Origin: Lachnospiraceae bacterium
GTDB lineage: Bacteria; Bacillota; Clostridia; Lachnospirales; Lachnospiraceae
DNA length: 56,225 nt
Assembly (NCBI GenBank): GCA_015057435.1
Contig: SVEJ01000017.1
Span: 1-56,225, forward strand
Direction of reading: 5' to 3'
Position 1 is the stretch's first letter; each line of letters begins with the position of its first letter. Made by a program: the position numbers and the translations under genes. Under the pieces are notes generated by a model that saw only the letters and a list, made by a program, of their open reading frames with translations, was not told the DNA's origin and did no database searches. Below are positions 11,101-18,607 of the stretch, in pieces.

Positions 11101-14100
11101 TAATACAAGTTCTGCAAAGAATTTACATGTAAGTGTTCCTGAAAGTTGTAACGGTAACATTGGTAATCTTTACGTGTTTGAGGGGACACCAACAGTTACA
11201 GGCGATTTATATTCTAATAATAAGGGTTATATAGATATTGGTAATTCATATACTTTCAAGGAAGATATTAGCGCGATTCAGATTGAAGTGATGGATGATG
11301 CGAATGTCACGATTGAAGAAGGCGTAACTGTTACGGTGAATGCAAGTGTTGCGCAGTCGATGACAGGAACGAATTCTGTTCTTACCAACTACGGAACCCT
11401 GAATATACAGGCAGATACGTTGATATACGGTAAGCTTGATAACTATGGTGTAATAAACGGAAAATCAAAGAATCTTGCTATTACAGATAATGCGACATTT
11501 ATTAACAGAGAAGGCGCAACAGTAGATACATATACGTTTGCAAGTAACGGAAAAACCTATAATTACGGTACATTCTCTCAGAATAATAAGGATGTGGCAT
11601 TGGGCACCATTTATTCTACAAAACCGTTGAACCTAATGGGTGAGAATAGCGAATATGCGTCGGGATCTACTTTCTACTACCCGGTAACACTTATCTATCC
11701 TAAAAACTGCGTAGAAGAAGTTTCTCTTGCAGAAGACAGTTTGTCTACAATTGATTTTGAGGGTGATGATAATCAATACATTAAGGGTGGAACTGCATTT
11801 GTATTGGCAGTTGGTGAGACGATTAACAAAGATGTAGAATTAACTGCAGTCAAATATGGTGAAGAGACTGCAAGTAAACAATCGGACGGAACATGGACAG
11901 GAACAGTTCCATTTGCACCGTTTGATATTGAATTGGTTTACGAAGCGTCAGATGATGTTGAGAATATTGAATTAGAAACTGCCGCAGCAACGATTGAAAA
12001 CACAGACAGTAACGAGGTATTAGTGTTTGGAAAGACGTTTGATGCGGAAAATCCGTTGTATGACTTAACCAAGATTGGTATTCTTAATGACTTAGAAGAG
12101 GAAACGGGTTCTGTTATGTATGCAGTTGAAACGAACTCTTCATTACCTGCGGGATTAAGTCTTGTTGATGGTAAGATTGTTGGTGAATTGCAAGCGGCAA
12201 CAGACAGTGAACAAGTTGTCAAGTTCATTGTGAAAGGTAAGAATCAGACAACGGCAACATTTACACTTACAATTGGTGCAATTAGCAAGATAGTTCCGGA
12301 ATGGAGTGTACCGACAGGATTTACAGCTAAGGTTGGCGAAGCGTTAAGCAGTGTTGCGTTACCAACTTCTAAGATGGGTACATATGAATGGCCGGATGCA
12401 ACAATTTCGGTTGGTAAAACGGCGACAACAGTTACAGGTGTAGATTTGTTGTTCGAGCCGAAAGATATAGCGAATTATGACTGGGAAAAAGCGGCAGAAA
12501 ATGCAGGAGCAACTTACAAAAATGGTGTGGTTACATGTCAGGTTTCAATCAAGGTTGCGGCAGGTGTGCCGGAGTATGATGAGCCAACGAATGTGACTGC
12601 AACATACGGACAGACATTAAGGGATGTTGAAATTCCTTCCGGTAATAATGATGGTGTGTTTACATGGACGGACAAGCTGTCTACTTCAGTAGGTGAAGCG
12701 GGAACACACTATTTTAACGCAAAATACGTACCGAATGATAAAAACTATGAAACTGTATATGAGATTCCAATCAAGGTAGTGGTTAACAAGGCGCAAGCAA
12801 GCTATGAAACGATAGAAAGTGTTTCGGCAATTTGCGGACAGACGTTAAATGATATTACTTTGCCAACTGTTGCGGGAGGACAGTATCAGTGGATTACATT
12901 GAAGAATACTGTTCCGCAAGATGGCAAGATTTACACCATGGGTTACAAACCAAATGACATCAAGAACTACAATTGGGAAACAATTAAGGGCTGGGATGCA
13001 GCATGGAGCATGGTGAAATTTGATGTGGTTGTTAATTTGACACATACATATGCGGATACATGGACATACGATGAAGAGCAACATTGGCATGCATGTAACG
13101 GTGAAGGTTGTAGTGAAAAAGCACAAGTGGCCGATCATGAATGGGATGACGGAGAAGTCATTACACCTGCAACAGAGACAACAACAGGTCTTAAGAAGTA
13201 TGCGTGTGATTGTGGTGCTACGAAGACAGTAAAGATTCCTGTATTAACACATACTGAGCATGTATATGGAGAGGAATGGAAACATAACAGTACGAAGCAC
13301 TGGCATGTATGTACAACAGATGATTGTAGTGCTACAACGACTCCTGAACTTCACGTCTGGGATGAAGGTGTTGTGATTACACCTGCTACAGAACTTGCTG
13401 AAGGTACCATGAAGTATACTTGTGTATGTGGAGCAAGCAAGACTGAAATTATTGAAAAATTAGAGCATACGAATCATACATTTACGGGAACATGGTCACA
13501 TGATGAAGATGGACACTGGAAGGTATGTACATTTGATGGCTGTGATGAGCAATCTGAAAAAGAAGCACATCAGTGGGACGAAGGCGTTGTGACGAAACTT
13601 CCGACAGAGACGGCGACCGGAACCAGAAAATACACTTGTCTTTGTGGTCGAATCAAAACAGAGACGATTGAAAAATTGGAGCATACAAATCATACATTTA
13701 CGGGAACATGGTCATATGATGAAGATGGACACCAAAGAGCATGTTCTTTCACGGGATGTAAGGAAGTATCTGAAAAAGAGTCGCATGTCTGGGATGAAGG
13801 AACAGTTGTAAAAGACGCAACAGAGGAAGCAACAGGAACAATGAAATATACATGTAAGTGTGGTGCGACGAAGACGGAAGTGATTCCGGTCTTGACACAT
13901 AAGACACATGTATTTGATGACAAATGGTCGTATAATGAACAGTTCCATTGGCATGTATGTACATATGAAGATTGTGTGGCTACATCTGCGAAAGAAACTC
14001 ATATATGGGACGAAGGAGTTATTGTTACACCTGCAACAGAACTTGCAGAGGGTAGCATGAAGTATACTTGTAAGTGTGGTGCAACGAAGACAGAAGTAAT

Positions 14101-16594
14101 TGAAAAATTGGAGCACACAAATCATATCTATGACGGAGCTTGGTTGCACGATGAAACGGGACATTGGAAAGATTGTACATTTGAAGGATGTAATCAACTT
14201 TCTGAAAAGGAATCACATGTGTGGGATGAAGGTGTCGTTATTACAACTGCAACGGAGCTTACAACAGGAAGTAAGAAATACACCTGTAAGTGTGGAGAGA
14301 CCAAGGTAGAAACCATTGATAAATTAGATCATGTGAATCATATTTATGACGGAGCTTGGTTGCACGATGAAACGGGACATTGGAAAGACTGTACATTTGA
14401 AGGATGTAATCAACTTTCTGAAAAGGAATCACATGTCTGGGATGAAGGCGTTGTTGTTACACCTGCTACGGAACTTGCTGAAGGTAGCATGAAATACACA
14501 TGTAAGTGTGGAGAAATCAAATTTGAAGTGATTGAAAAACTAGAACATACAAAGCATACATATGGTGTTACATGGAAGTTTGATGAAGAGTACCACTGGA
14601 AAGAATGTACGTTTGAAGGCTGTGAAGAGGTTGCGTTAAAGAGTGTGCATGCCTGGGATGAAGGTGTTGTAGTAGTAGCACCTACAGAGAAGACAGAAGG
14701 TAGCATGAAGTACACATGTAAGTGTGGTGCAACCAAGACTGAAGTGATTGAAAAGATTGAGCACACGAAGCATACATATGGTGATGAATGGTTCTATGAT
14801 GAGGATAATCATTGGAAAGAATGTACATTTGATGAATGTAAAGAAACAACAGAACCTGAAGAACATACATGGGATGAGGTAGAGATTGTTAAGCAGGCTA
14901 CCGAAACAGAAGCAGGAACGAAGAAGTATACTTGCAAATGCGGAATAACGAAGACGGAAGCTATACCGATTCTGCCACATGCAGATCATACATATGATGA
15001 TAAGTGGATTTTTAATAGCAAAGAACATTGGCATGAATGTACATATGAGGGTTGTAGTGCTGTTACAACTCCTGTTGCACATGAATGGGGCGAAGGTGTA
15101 GAGATTCTTGCACCAACAGAACTTGCAGAGGGCAAGATGGAATACACATGTGAGTGTGGTGCGAAAAAGACTGAAGTAATCGAGAAGCTTGAACATACGA
15201 ATCATGTATATGAAGGTCCGTATGGCTACGATGAAGAATATCACTGGCAACATTGTACGTTTGAAGGTTGTGAAGAGATTTCGGACAAGGTAGAACATGA
15301 CTGGATAGAAGGAGAAACATTAGTTGAACCGACAGAAACTTCAGAAGGAAGCATGGAGTACTTCTGTGAGTGTGGCGCACAAAAGGTTGAAGGATTACCG
15401 ATGTTACCGCATATGAACCATGTATTTGGCGATGAATGGAAATACAATGAGAATTGCCATTGGCAGACATGTACATTTGATGGATGTATCTTTGTAGGAG
15501 ACGCGACTGCACATGAGTGGGATGAGGGTGTGATTGAAACTCCTGCGACAGATGCAGCATCAGGTGTTATGAAATATACATGTAAGATATGTGGAATGAC
15601 AAGAACAGAAACAATCGAACAAGAAGAGCATGTAACGCATGTATACGAGGAAAAATGGACTTTTGATGAGGATGAGCACTGGCATGCATGTACCAATTCA
15701 GATTGTGATGAGACGGCAGATTTGGCAAAGCATATCTATGGCGATCCGGAGGTGGTTGTTGAAGCAACAGAAGATGAAGAGGGAACAAGAAAATATACTT
15801 GTCAGACTTGTGGATACAGCTATACGGAGGAATATGATTTAGAAGAGGATGAAAATGCAGAAAAATTAGAAGTCGACGAAGAGTTTGAAGATGAACTCAA
15901 TAAGATGACTTATGTTGTGACTTCTAAAGACGGAGAAATCGAGTTATCAGCATTCGATAACGACGATGCGGAAGAAGTGACAATTCCGGAAACTGTTACT
16001 TACGGAGAAATGACTTACACAGTTACCTCTATTGCACCGAATGCATTTAAAAATCATAAGAAATTAAAGAAGATTGTCATAGGTGATAATATTCTTTCAA
16101 TTGGAAAGAAAGCATTCTATGGTTGTAAGAAACTTACAACTGTTGTGATGGGGGCAAATGTCAAGACAATTGAAGAAAGTGCATTCCAGAATTGTATTGT
16201 GCTTAAGAAGATTACGCTTCCGTCAACTTTAAAAACAATTGGAAAGAAAGCATTTTATGGTTGCAAGAAGCTTACGACTGTCAAGATGGGTAAGAATGTA
16301 GAAACGATAGGAAACAGTGCATTCCAAAACTGTGTAGCACTTAAGAAGATAGAGATACCTTCTAAGGTGAAGAAGATAGGAAGCAAAGCATTCTATGGTT
16401 GTAAAGCACTTACCAACATTACAATTAAGACGACTAAGCTGAATACAAGCAAAGTAGGAAAGAGTGCCTTTACAAAAGCGGGCAGTAAGAATTACAAGAA
16501 GCTTAAGGTTAAGGTGCCAAAGAAAAAATTAAAGGCATACAAAGCAATGCTTAAAAAGCGCGGACTAAGTGCAAAAGCAAAAGTAACAAAATAA
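5108..16594 (+). CDS. Giant secreted repeat protein (about 3828 residues) with His/Cys repeats and C-terminal LRRs
   Basis: ATG 5108 has the ribosome binding site TAGGAGG seven bases upstream; an earlier in-frame ATG (5066) has none. A signal peptide ends near residue 32 (SHA/TS). Three modules follow. Each opens with a calcium-loop-like stretch (DENKNGKVDEGE near 90; DDDRDGKADYED near 1100; DYDGNQIPDNN near 1718), runs into Gly/Thr/Val-rich repeats with YGVY or YGAYYG motifs resembling beta-helix rungs, and ends in a putative Ig (He_PIG-like) domain (about 957-1058, 1571-1675, 2286-2393). MBG/Ig-like repeats with ATYGQTL follow (2398-2644). Next come 13 repeats of about 72 residues (2646-3579) with conserved H, HWH/HWK, Cys, H, WDEG and CxCG. 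Acidic sequence and BspA-type LRRs (3618-3791) precede a Lys-rich tail. There is no LPXTG motif. The likely role is adhesion or matrix at the cell surface, by inference. Confidence 0.9.
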   Translation: MFYKKQSKRKIHLLASIILGASLMVGTVSHATSNEESSKMKMVDLTAGVTLMYDATDTEKETPIGINLNGNSVVIEVSETDTSYNNIYIDENKNGKVDEGEAAVTFGDTIDVSAGLPIYGVYESRSETPISITLNSGHAPKLYGVYNGEMDVAEGVAITMNVNGGTITSMLTAAYGSSVTAAGNVPVDVNLTAGVVCYMNAVDFSTVDAGVNTNVAVDIDVTGTVTVPNNLIAINGNYSSRSEVIGSVDVNIDLDKAPTSGNNIYSVKGLAYATVDGDYKITANNAWLYEIYGMTYAWIKGNYTFDMKPTCSASYYTKAMEYSSVDGNADIRLVGFTAGTTTYNYVYGIEEHNSSVAYAVGGTCTIDYVGGYTNRLSMIDGSYQNSVFVGDITCTVSGGEIYNLYGVSEFDANSNIEMIIKKTANITGYCYAVRNGDVEGDATVTASNGNKTNSYSYFYGAYNMNIKGDLLVTVDGGYWYDMYGIYGSSSGGYVITGNATVDFKNINVNQKSFGSTFNGTCYADVQGNLEISVTDSEFSSLTGNYYSKVAKNLITRFDGVDVSSELYGSKSYEVGGTVTNTMNKVTGQKVYGFYLQSGECTGDVTSTINDATATTELYGVTAYNRTRLFKGAIHSTLQDSSSYKAYAIYNVEAQGEASATIIGGTYGDSTKNATLFGMFDLYTPEKSTVEINGTSLVGELTPYKAYYQAGQGDATVSIEGLTIDEGNLTYNRITNQPYEEQNVHMTIEDSTLSTITRILPGSGYGKGTATYNGAYYYAGKFVFDENLTKDTIYFVAGDYHIPKGVTVKANKAFYYEGGNMLLEGDLDGKFEGLDETKNQYTGAYIFMNGGTLDPALSTIGGLYYPLNVTASEIGGSITNKSTIYAKRHAFGGEQLFGRVGYKIEYAMTPITGYKLKSAKFTCNDVTTDIDVNAAGGTFGFTMPMGVTSLDVVFDGKDLVLGKATSDPVLKLNQEYTVETPAYDLSTIMISNDAEDGEVSFTVDENKGLPKGLSLSEDGTKIIGIPTVATAGTKASIWVTGKNGKEAELVLNFIISEDGTGQQTSQEGRIAVDEEGKAIYLSGNSVILEEATDGQTAIYLDDDRDGKADYEDAVATGDYSTYTMYGVSNTECNTSVRITMNGGNMNTIYGAYYGTIGKSGSKVDVYVNGGTVSTVRVLSNSTLNGTVKMVIKPEATVTTKAIVDSYSTYSGYYYDVNGAISINKAYNVEEEVSATTISITAVGNVTFQKPVTATGNITMSGSSVNNGKVVFMDKVTAVSSTITTHNYVTTIFNGDLEVAKLQLNSLAGRETQIKGNITATDITSAKSARATFGGTVDVSTLNVGQTSILNFNGKTTIAGAVSTATSSDTYFNSELEAKDKVTLAQTATMEFNGTSTIYEIDVTGTATFNKDATITLVTRAQANGQIWINKGVTFTTENIYKYTDSKIYLKGALNVGRTYTGSSYYGHLYVMDGSTLGIPKTGSWTYLYYPVTTVTDIKGTQIALSATGTNLQTLKDGGQTLSFARTSSKITMTPDAVPGYDCVISLNGEATEATTAYMSGEPLTIAANYVPTQITLEKGFADPEGVVGTEYTDEQPLYALGDVIINNDTTAAYGGEIVYTLGKDSELPEGLSLDENGNVVGTPTTASEEGTTVTFDIKGRNGTTASIDVKIIIHEAGFEMVDINDTVTYTTGAVYLNGTPVVIYQDSNNSALCSIYPDYDGNQIPDNNIAFRMGDAKSYNLSNSVIYGYNDVENPYEGDFTISLVSGDVGTIYGVKGTSDAKAVVDGNVGIYVHGGTVKNNVYGAYYGTVNDLTVEATGGTHTYTDFIGGFYSNINGNLDFTCGDEIVIYGGGSSANEAKVYGAWNTVVEQDVNLKVGAIDYAHGLTSKNAGSGTASGYQETRFSSFKGLYSATVKGNYNLLIEGYWYPRYETLGNVFAYSSTIDKNMSVRLKNAVISNASRAVETYVADRTTIGGDLDVYADEESKLTTYNEFYILAGNTSSAKNLHVSVPESCNGNIGNLYVFEGTPTVTGDLYSNNKGYIDIGNSYTFKEDISAIQIEVMDDANVTIEEGVTVTVNASVAQSMTGTNSVLTNYGTLNIQADTLIYGKLDNYGVINGKSKNLAITDNATFINREGATVDTYTFASNGKTYNYGTFSQNNKDVALGTIYSTKPLNLMGENSEYASGSTFYYPVTLIYPKNCVEEVSLAEDSLSTIDFEGDDNQYIKGGTAFVLAVGETINKDVELTAVKYGEETASKQSDGTWTGTVPFAPFDIELVYEASDDVENIELETAAATIENTDSNEVLVFGKTFDAENPLYDLTKIGILNDLEEETGSVMYAVETNSSLPAGLSLVDGKIVGELQAATDSEQVVKFIVKGKNQTTATFTLTIGAISKIVPEWSVPTGFTAKVGEALSSVALPTSKMGTYEWPDATISVGKTATTVTGVDLLFEPKDIANYDWEKAAENAGATYKNGVVTCQVSIKVAAGVPEYDEPTNVTATYGQTLRDVEIPSGNNDGVFTWTDKLSTSVGEAGTHYFNAKYVPNDKNYETVYEIPIKVVVNKAQASYETIESVSAICGQTLNDITLPTVAGGQYQWITLKNTVPQDGKIYTMGYKPNDIKNYNWETIKGWDAAWSMVKFDVVVNLTHTYADTWTYDEEQHWHACNGEGCSEKAQVADHEWDDGEVITPATETTTGLKKYACDCGATKTVKIPVLTHTEHVYGEEWKHNSTKHWHVCTTDDCSATTTPELHVWDEGVVITPATELAEGTMKYTCVCGASKTEIIEKLEHTNHTFTGTWSHDEDGHWKVCTFDGCDEQSEKEAHQWDEGVVTKLPTETATGTRKYTCLCGRIKTETIEKLEHTNHTFTGTWSYDEDGHQRACSFTGCKEVSEKESHVWDEGTVVKDATEEATGTMKYTCKCGATKTEVIPVLTHKTHVFDDKWSYNEQFHWHVCTYEDCVATSAKETHIWDEGVIVTPATELAEGSMKYTCKCGATKTEVIEKLEHTNHIYDGAWLHDETGHWKDCTFEGCNQLSEKESHVWDEGVVITTATELTTGSKKYTCKCGETKVETIDKLDHVNHIYDGAWLHDETGHWKDCTFEGCNQLSEKESHVWDEGVVVTPATELAEGSMKYTCKCGEIKFEVIEKLEHTKHTYGVTWKFDEEYHWKECTFEGCEEVALKSVHAWDEGVVVVAPTEKTEGSMKYTCKCGATKTEVIEKIEHTKHTYGDEWFYDEDNHWKECTFDECKETTEPEEHTWDEVEIVKQATETEAGTKKYTCKCGITKTEAIPILPHADHTYDDKWIFNSKEHWHECTYEGCSAVTTPVAHEWGEGVEILAPTELAEGKMEYTCECGAKKTEVIEKLEHTNHVYEGPYGYDEEYHWQHCTFEGCEEISDKVEHDWIEGETLVEPTETSEGSMEYFCECGAQKVEGLPMLPHMNHVFGDEWKYNENCHWQTCTFDGCIFVGDATAHEWDEGVIETPATDAASGVMKYTCKICGMTRTETIEQEEHVTHVYEEKWTFDEDEHWHACTNSDCDETADLAKHIYGDPEVVVEATEDEEGTRKYTCQTCGYSYTEEYDLEEDENAEKLEVDEEFEDELNKMTYVVTSKDGEIELSAFDNDDAEEVTIPETVTYGEMTYTVTSIAPNAFKNHKKLKKIVIGDNILSIGKKAFYGCKKLTTVVMGANVKTIEESAFQNCIVLKKITLPSTLKTIGKKAFYGCKKLTTVKMGKNVETIGNSAFQNCVALKKIEIPSKVKKIGSKAFYGCKALTNITIKTTKLNTSKVGKSAFTKAGSKNYKKLKVKVPKKKLKAYKAMLKKRGLSAKAKVTK
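13043..15843 (+). repeat. 13 tandem His/Cys repeats of about 216 bases inside the giant gene
   Basis: Thirteen units of about 72 codons follow each other without gaps. The protein consensus has H-x-Y/F at the start, a HW[HK]xC step about 13 residues later, a second Cys five residues on, then H-x-WDEG near the middle, a TE...G step, and KYTCKCG near the end. Units 12 and 13 have CKICG and CQTCG in place of CxCG. Unit 4 has HQRAC instead of HWxxC. Units 6 and 7 are almost identical at the DNA level. The ligand-like His and Cys residues suggest metal binding, which is not proven. Confidence 0.9.
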
Positions 16595-16627
16595 AAAAGA
16601 AAATCACAATTCATGTGATGAAACAGG

Positions 16628-16658
16628 TCGAGCAGGCATTTGCCTGCTCGATTTTTCT
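16628..16658 (+). terminator. Terminator of the giant gene
   Basis: TCGAGCAGGCA (16628-16638) pairs exactly with TGCCTGCTCGA (16641-16651) and is followed by five T residues and CTTT. It lies 33 bases after the stop codon at 16594. Confidence 0.9.
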
Positions 16659-16707
16659 TTGCAATCAATTAGCGATTTTTTGCTTTTTGTGATAGAATAG
16701 AAATGAT

Positions 16708-16726
16708 GCTGTAATGCAATTACAGC
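16708..16726. promoter_or_regulatory. Palindrome between a -10-like box and the CapA-like gene
   Basis: GCTGTAAT (16708-16715) and ATTACAGC (16719-16726) form an exact 8-base inverted repeat around GCA. A -10-like TAGAAT lies at 16693-16698, without a clear -35. The palindrome would fall in the first bases of the transcript, which suits an operator. No T-run follows, so it is not a terminator. Confidence 0.4.
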
Positions 16727-16759
16727 GTATGAAATGATGGGGTGAAAAAGGAGTTACAT

Positions 16760-18175
16760 ATGAGAAGATGGTGGATTGCTTTCTTTGTTGAGCTATTCAT
16801 TACCGCGTTGTTAGTCGGTGGTTTTTTTGCGTACAGGCATGATTACAATGCGAAGATAATACAGATCGAAACAAAAGAAAAAGAGAAAGAACAAGTTGAA
16901 CAAGAAAAGATAGAGAAAAAGCTTGCTGAACAGGCAGAGATGGAAAACCACATTCAAAAGATTAAGAATGATCTGGTGGAAAGCAGTAGCATGATTGATG
17001 AAACATTTTCTGAGTGGTTATATAACAATTACGAAGAGGTGTGTGAAACACTTGCAGAGGAGATTGAAGCGGGTACGTACGCGGAAAAGATGTGGCATGA
17101 AAAGACGGGAAAATCTCTTCATGTACTTTTTGATGAGAGTCAGGGTATTATGGAATCTGATGAACGCATGAAAGAAGCATCGATCTATGAAAAAACTTGT
17201 GCGGATTCGGAATGTGTTAGTCTTTCTTTTGCGGGAGATATATCATTTTCACATCATTATACACCGGCACAAAACTATACGAATTATGGGATCGATGGGG
17301 CGTTTTCTGAGGAACTGCAGGACACAATGCGAGAGGCTGACATTTTTATGCTCAATAATGAATTTTGTTATACGAATTCTAATACGCCAATCGGTGGGAA
17401 AACCTATACATTTCGCGCTGATCCGAAGTTGGTATCACGACTTGATGAGATGGGAGTAGACATTGTTTCAATCGCTAATAATCATACATATGATTATGGT
17501 GAGCAAGGGATTATTGATACAATGAATACGTTGAAGGATGCCGGCGTACCGTATGTGGGGGCGGGAAAAAATCTTGCAGATGCGAAAAACAACATCGTCT
17601 ATTTTGTTGCTAACGGAATCAAGATTGCATATATTGCGGCAACACAGGTGGAGAGGGATTTGCCGATCTTGACGCAACCGGCAACCGAAACAAGTGCAGG
17701 TGTGATTCGATGTTTCGAACCGGAGCTTGTATGCGATATGATTAAAGAAGCGGACAAGCACAGTGATTTTGTTATTGTATATCCGCATTGGGGAACAGAG
17801 CTTGTGAAACAAATGCAGGCAGACCAACAAGCGTTGGCGTATGCATTTATTGACGCCGGTGCTGATGCGATTGTCGGAGGACATCCCCACTGTCTGCAAG
17901 GGATAGAGTATTATAACGATGTTCCTATTTTTTATTCCATGAGTAATTTTAGTTTTAGCAGTAAGGTAAAGAATAGCTGCGTGTTGAATTTGCGGGTGTC
18001 GATTGACGGAATTCAAAGCGCAAGATACTTACCCTGCAAAGAAAGTAATGGTATAACATATCAATGTGAGAAAGGTGCAACAGATTATGTGCAAATTATT
18101 GACATATTGAACACCTATTCTGCAAATGCAAGCGTAGATGAGGATGGTTATGTGAAAATGGTGCAACCTGAATAG
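16760..18175 (+). CDS. CapA-like (poly-gamma-glutamate type) metallophosphoesterase, membrane anchored
   Basis: ATG 16760 follows AAAAGGAG; an in-frame GTG at 16742 would place the ribosome binding site inside the gene. The 471-residue product has an N-terminal membrane helix (residues 5-25), a Glu/Lys coiled coil (about 32-75), a linker, and then a CapA-type domain from about 155. Recognisable family motifs are LSFAGDIS, NNEF, FRADP, SIANNHTYDYG, YPHWGTE and GGHPHCLQG, with the metal-ligand His/Asp residues intact. CapA homologues act in capsule polymer synthesis or anchoring, but many are of unknown function. No other capB/C/D-type genes are nearby, so the role here is probably a general envelope phosphoesterase-like one. 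Confidence 0.85.
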   Translation: MRRWWIAFFVELFITALLVGGFFAYRHDYNAKIIQIETKEKEKEQVEQEKIEKKLAEQAEMENHIQKIKNDLVESSSMIDETFSEWLYNNYEEVCETLAEEIEAGTYAEKMWHEKTGKSLHVLFDESQGIMESDERMKEASIYEKTCADSECVSLSFAGDISFSHHYTPAQNYTNYGIDGAFSEELQDTMREADIFMLNNEFCYTNSNTPIGGKTYTFRADPKLVSRLDEMGVDIVSIANNHTYDYGEQGIIDTMNTLKDAGVPYVGAGKNLADAKNNIVYFVANGIKIAYIAATQVERDLPILTQPATETSAGVIRCFEPELVCDMIKEADKHSDFVIVYPHWGTELVKQMQADQQALAYAFIDAGADAIVGGHPHCLQGIEYYNDVPIFYSMSNFSFSSKVKNSCVLNLRVSIDGIQSARYLPCKESNGITYQCEKGATDYVQIIDILNTYSANASVDEDGYVKMVQPE

Positions 18176-18224
18176 ATGACGGTTGGTTATTCTTAGTGAT
18201 AGTGTAATTTTTGTGAAAAACCAT

Positions 18225-18252
18225 TTTACAACCATTAAGATTCATGTATAAT
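18225..18252 (+). promoter_or_regulatory. Promoter of the small unknown gene-aroD-hydrolase operon
   Basis: TTTACA (18225-18230) and a consensus TATAAT (18247-18252) are 16 bases apart. Transcription would start near 18259, leaving a leader of about 37 bases to ATG 18296. Confidence 0.65.
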
Positions 18253-18295
18253 GAAGGCAGACCGTGTCGGATGAAAGGAAAAGGAGGAAGGGTCA

Positions 18296-18595
18296 ATGTT
18301 AGAAAGAACGTTAGGACCATGGGATTATAGAATGCAACCGAATAAGTTGCTTGAGTTGGTGAAGAATGTTGGAAATATGGAGCAGGAAGGAACAGGCTAT
18401 TTTGTAGATAGCGAGTCTGAGATGCTTACTATTCTTGCGTATCTTAATTATGGAGAAACGACGAATATTACAGAGTCTATGAGAGAACAGATAGATCAGG
18501 CTGTAAAACAATTAGAAATACGCAGACTTAGAAAGGAATGGGAAGACTTCGCCGGCCCGAAGCTTGGTGATAAAGACGCCTATTATAGAGAGTAA
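18296..18595 (+). CDS. Small protein of unknown function, first gene of the aroD operon
   Basis: The start ATG 18296 has a strong ribosome binding site (AAAAGGAGG) and its own promoter 44 bases upstream, so the 99-residue product is real. It has no signal peptide or membrane segment. It begins LERTLGPWDYRMQPNKLLEL and is rich in charged helices (EQIDQAVKQLE, RRLRKEWEDFAG). I do not recognise the family. It lies 12 bases before the dehydroquinate dehydratase gene and is likely co-transcribed with it. Confidence 0.8.
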   Translation: MLERTLGPWDYRMQPNKLLELVKNVGNMEQEGTGYFVDSESEMLTILAYLNYGETTNITESMREQIDQAVKQLEIRRLRKEWEDFAGPKLGDKDAYYRE

Positions 18596-18607
18596 GAGGA
18601 TAGTGAT

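Noticed and set aside
13712-15298. Long open frames on the minus strand opposite the His/Cys repeats
   Set aside because: They are overlapping Cys/Phe-rich frames created by the regular repeat on the plus strand (revcomp of CAT/TGT/ACA codons). They lack ribosome binding sites and change frame with the repeat, so I treat them as shadows.
13043-15843. CRISPR-like regular spacing in the repeat region
   Set aside because: The units are 216 bases long, in frame, divergent and all coding. There are no short identical repeats with unique spacers, and no cas genes in the window.
16652-16760. Riboswitch or long structured leader before the CapA-like gene
   Set aside because: Only the short palindrome at 16708-16726 is visible; there is no conserved aptamer-like set of paired segments by eye.
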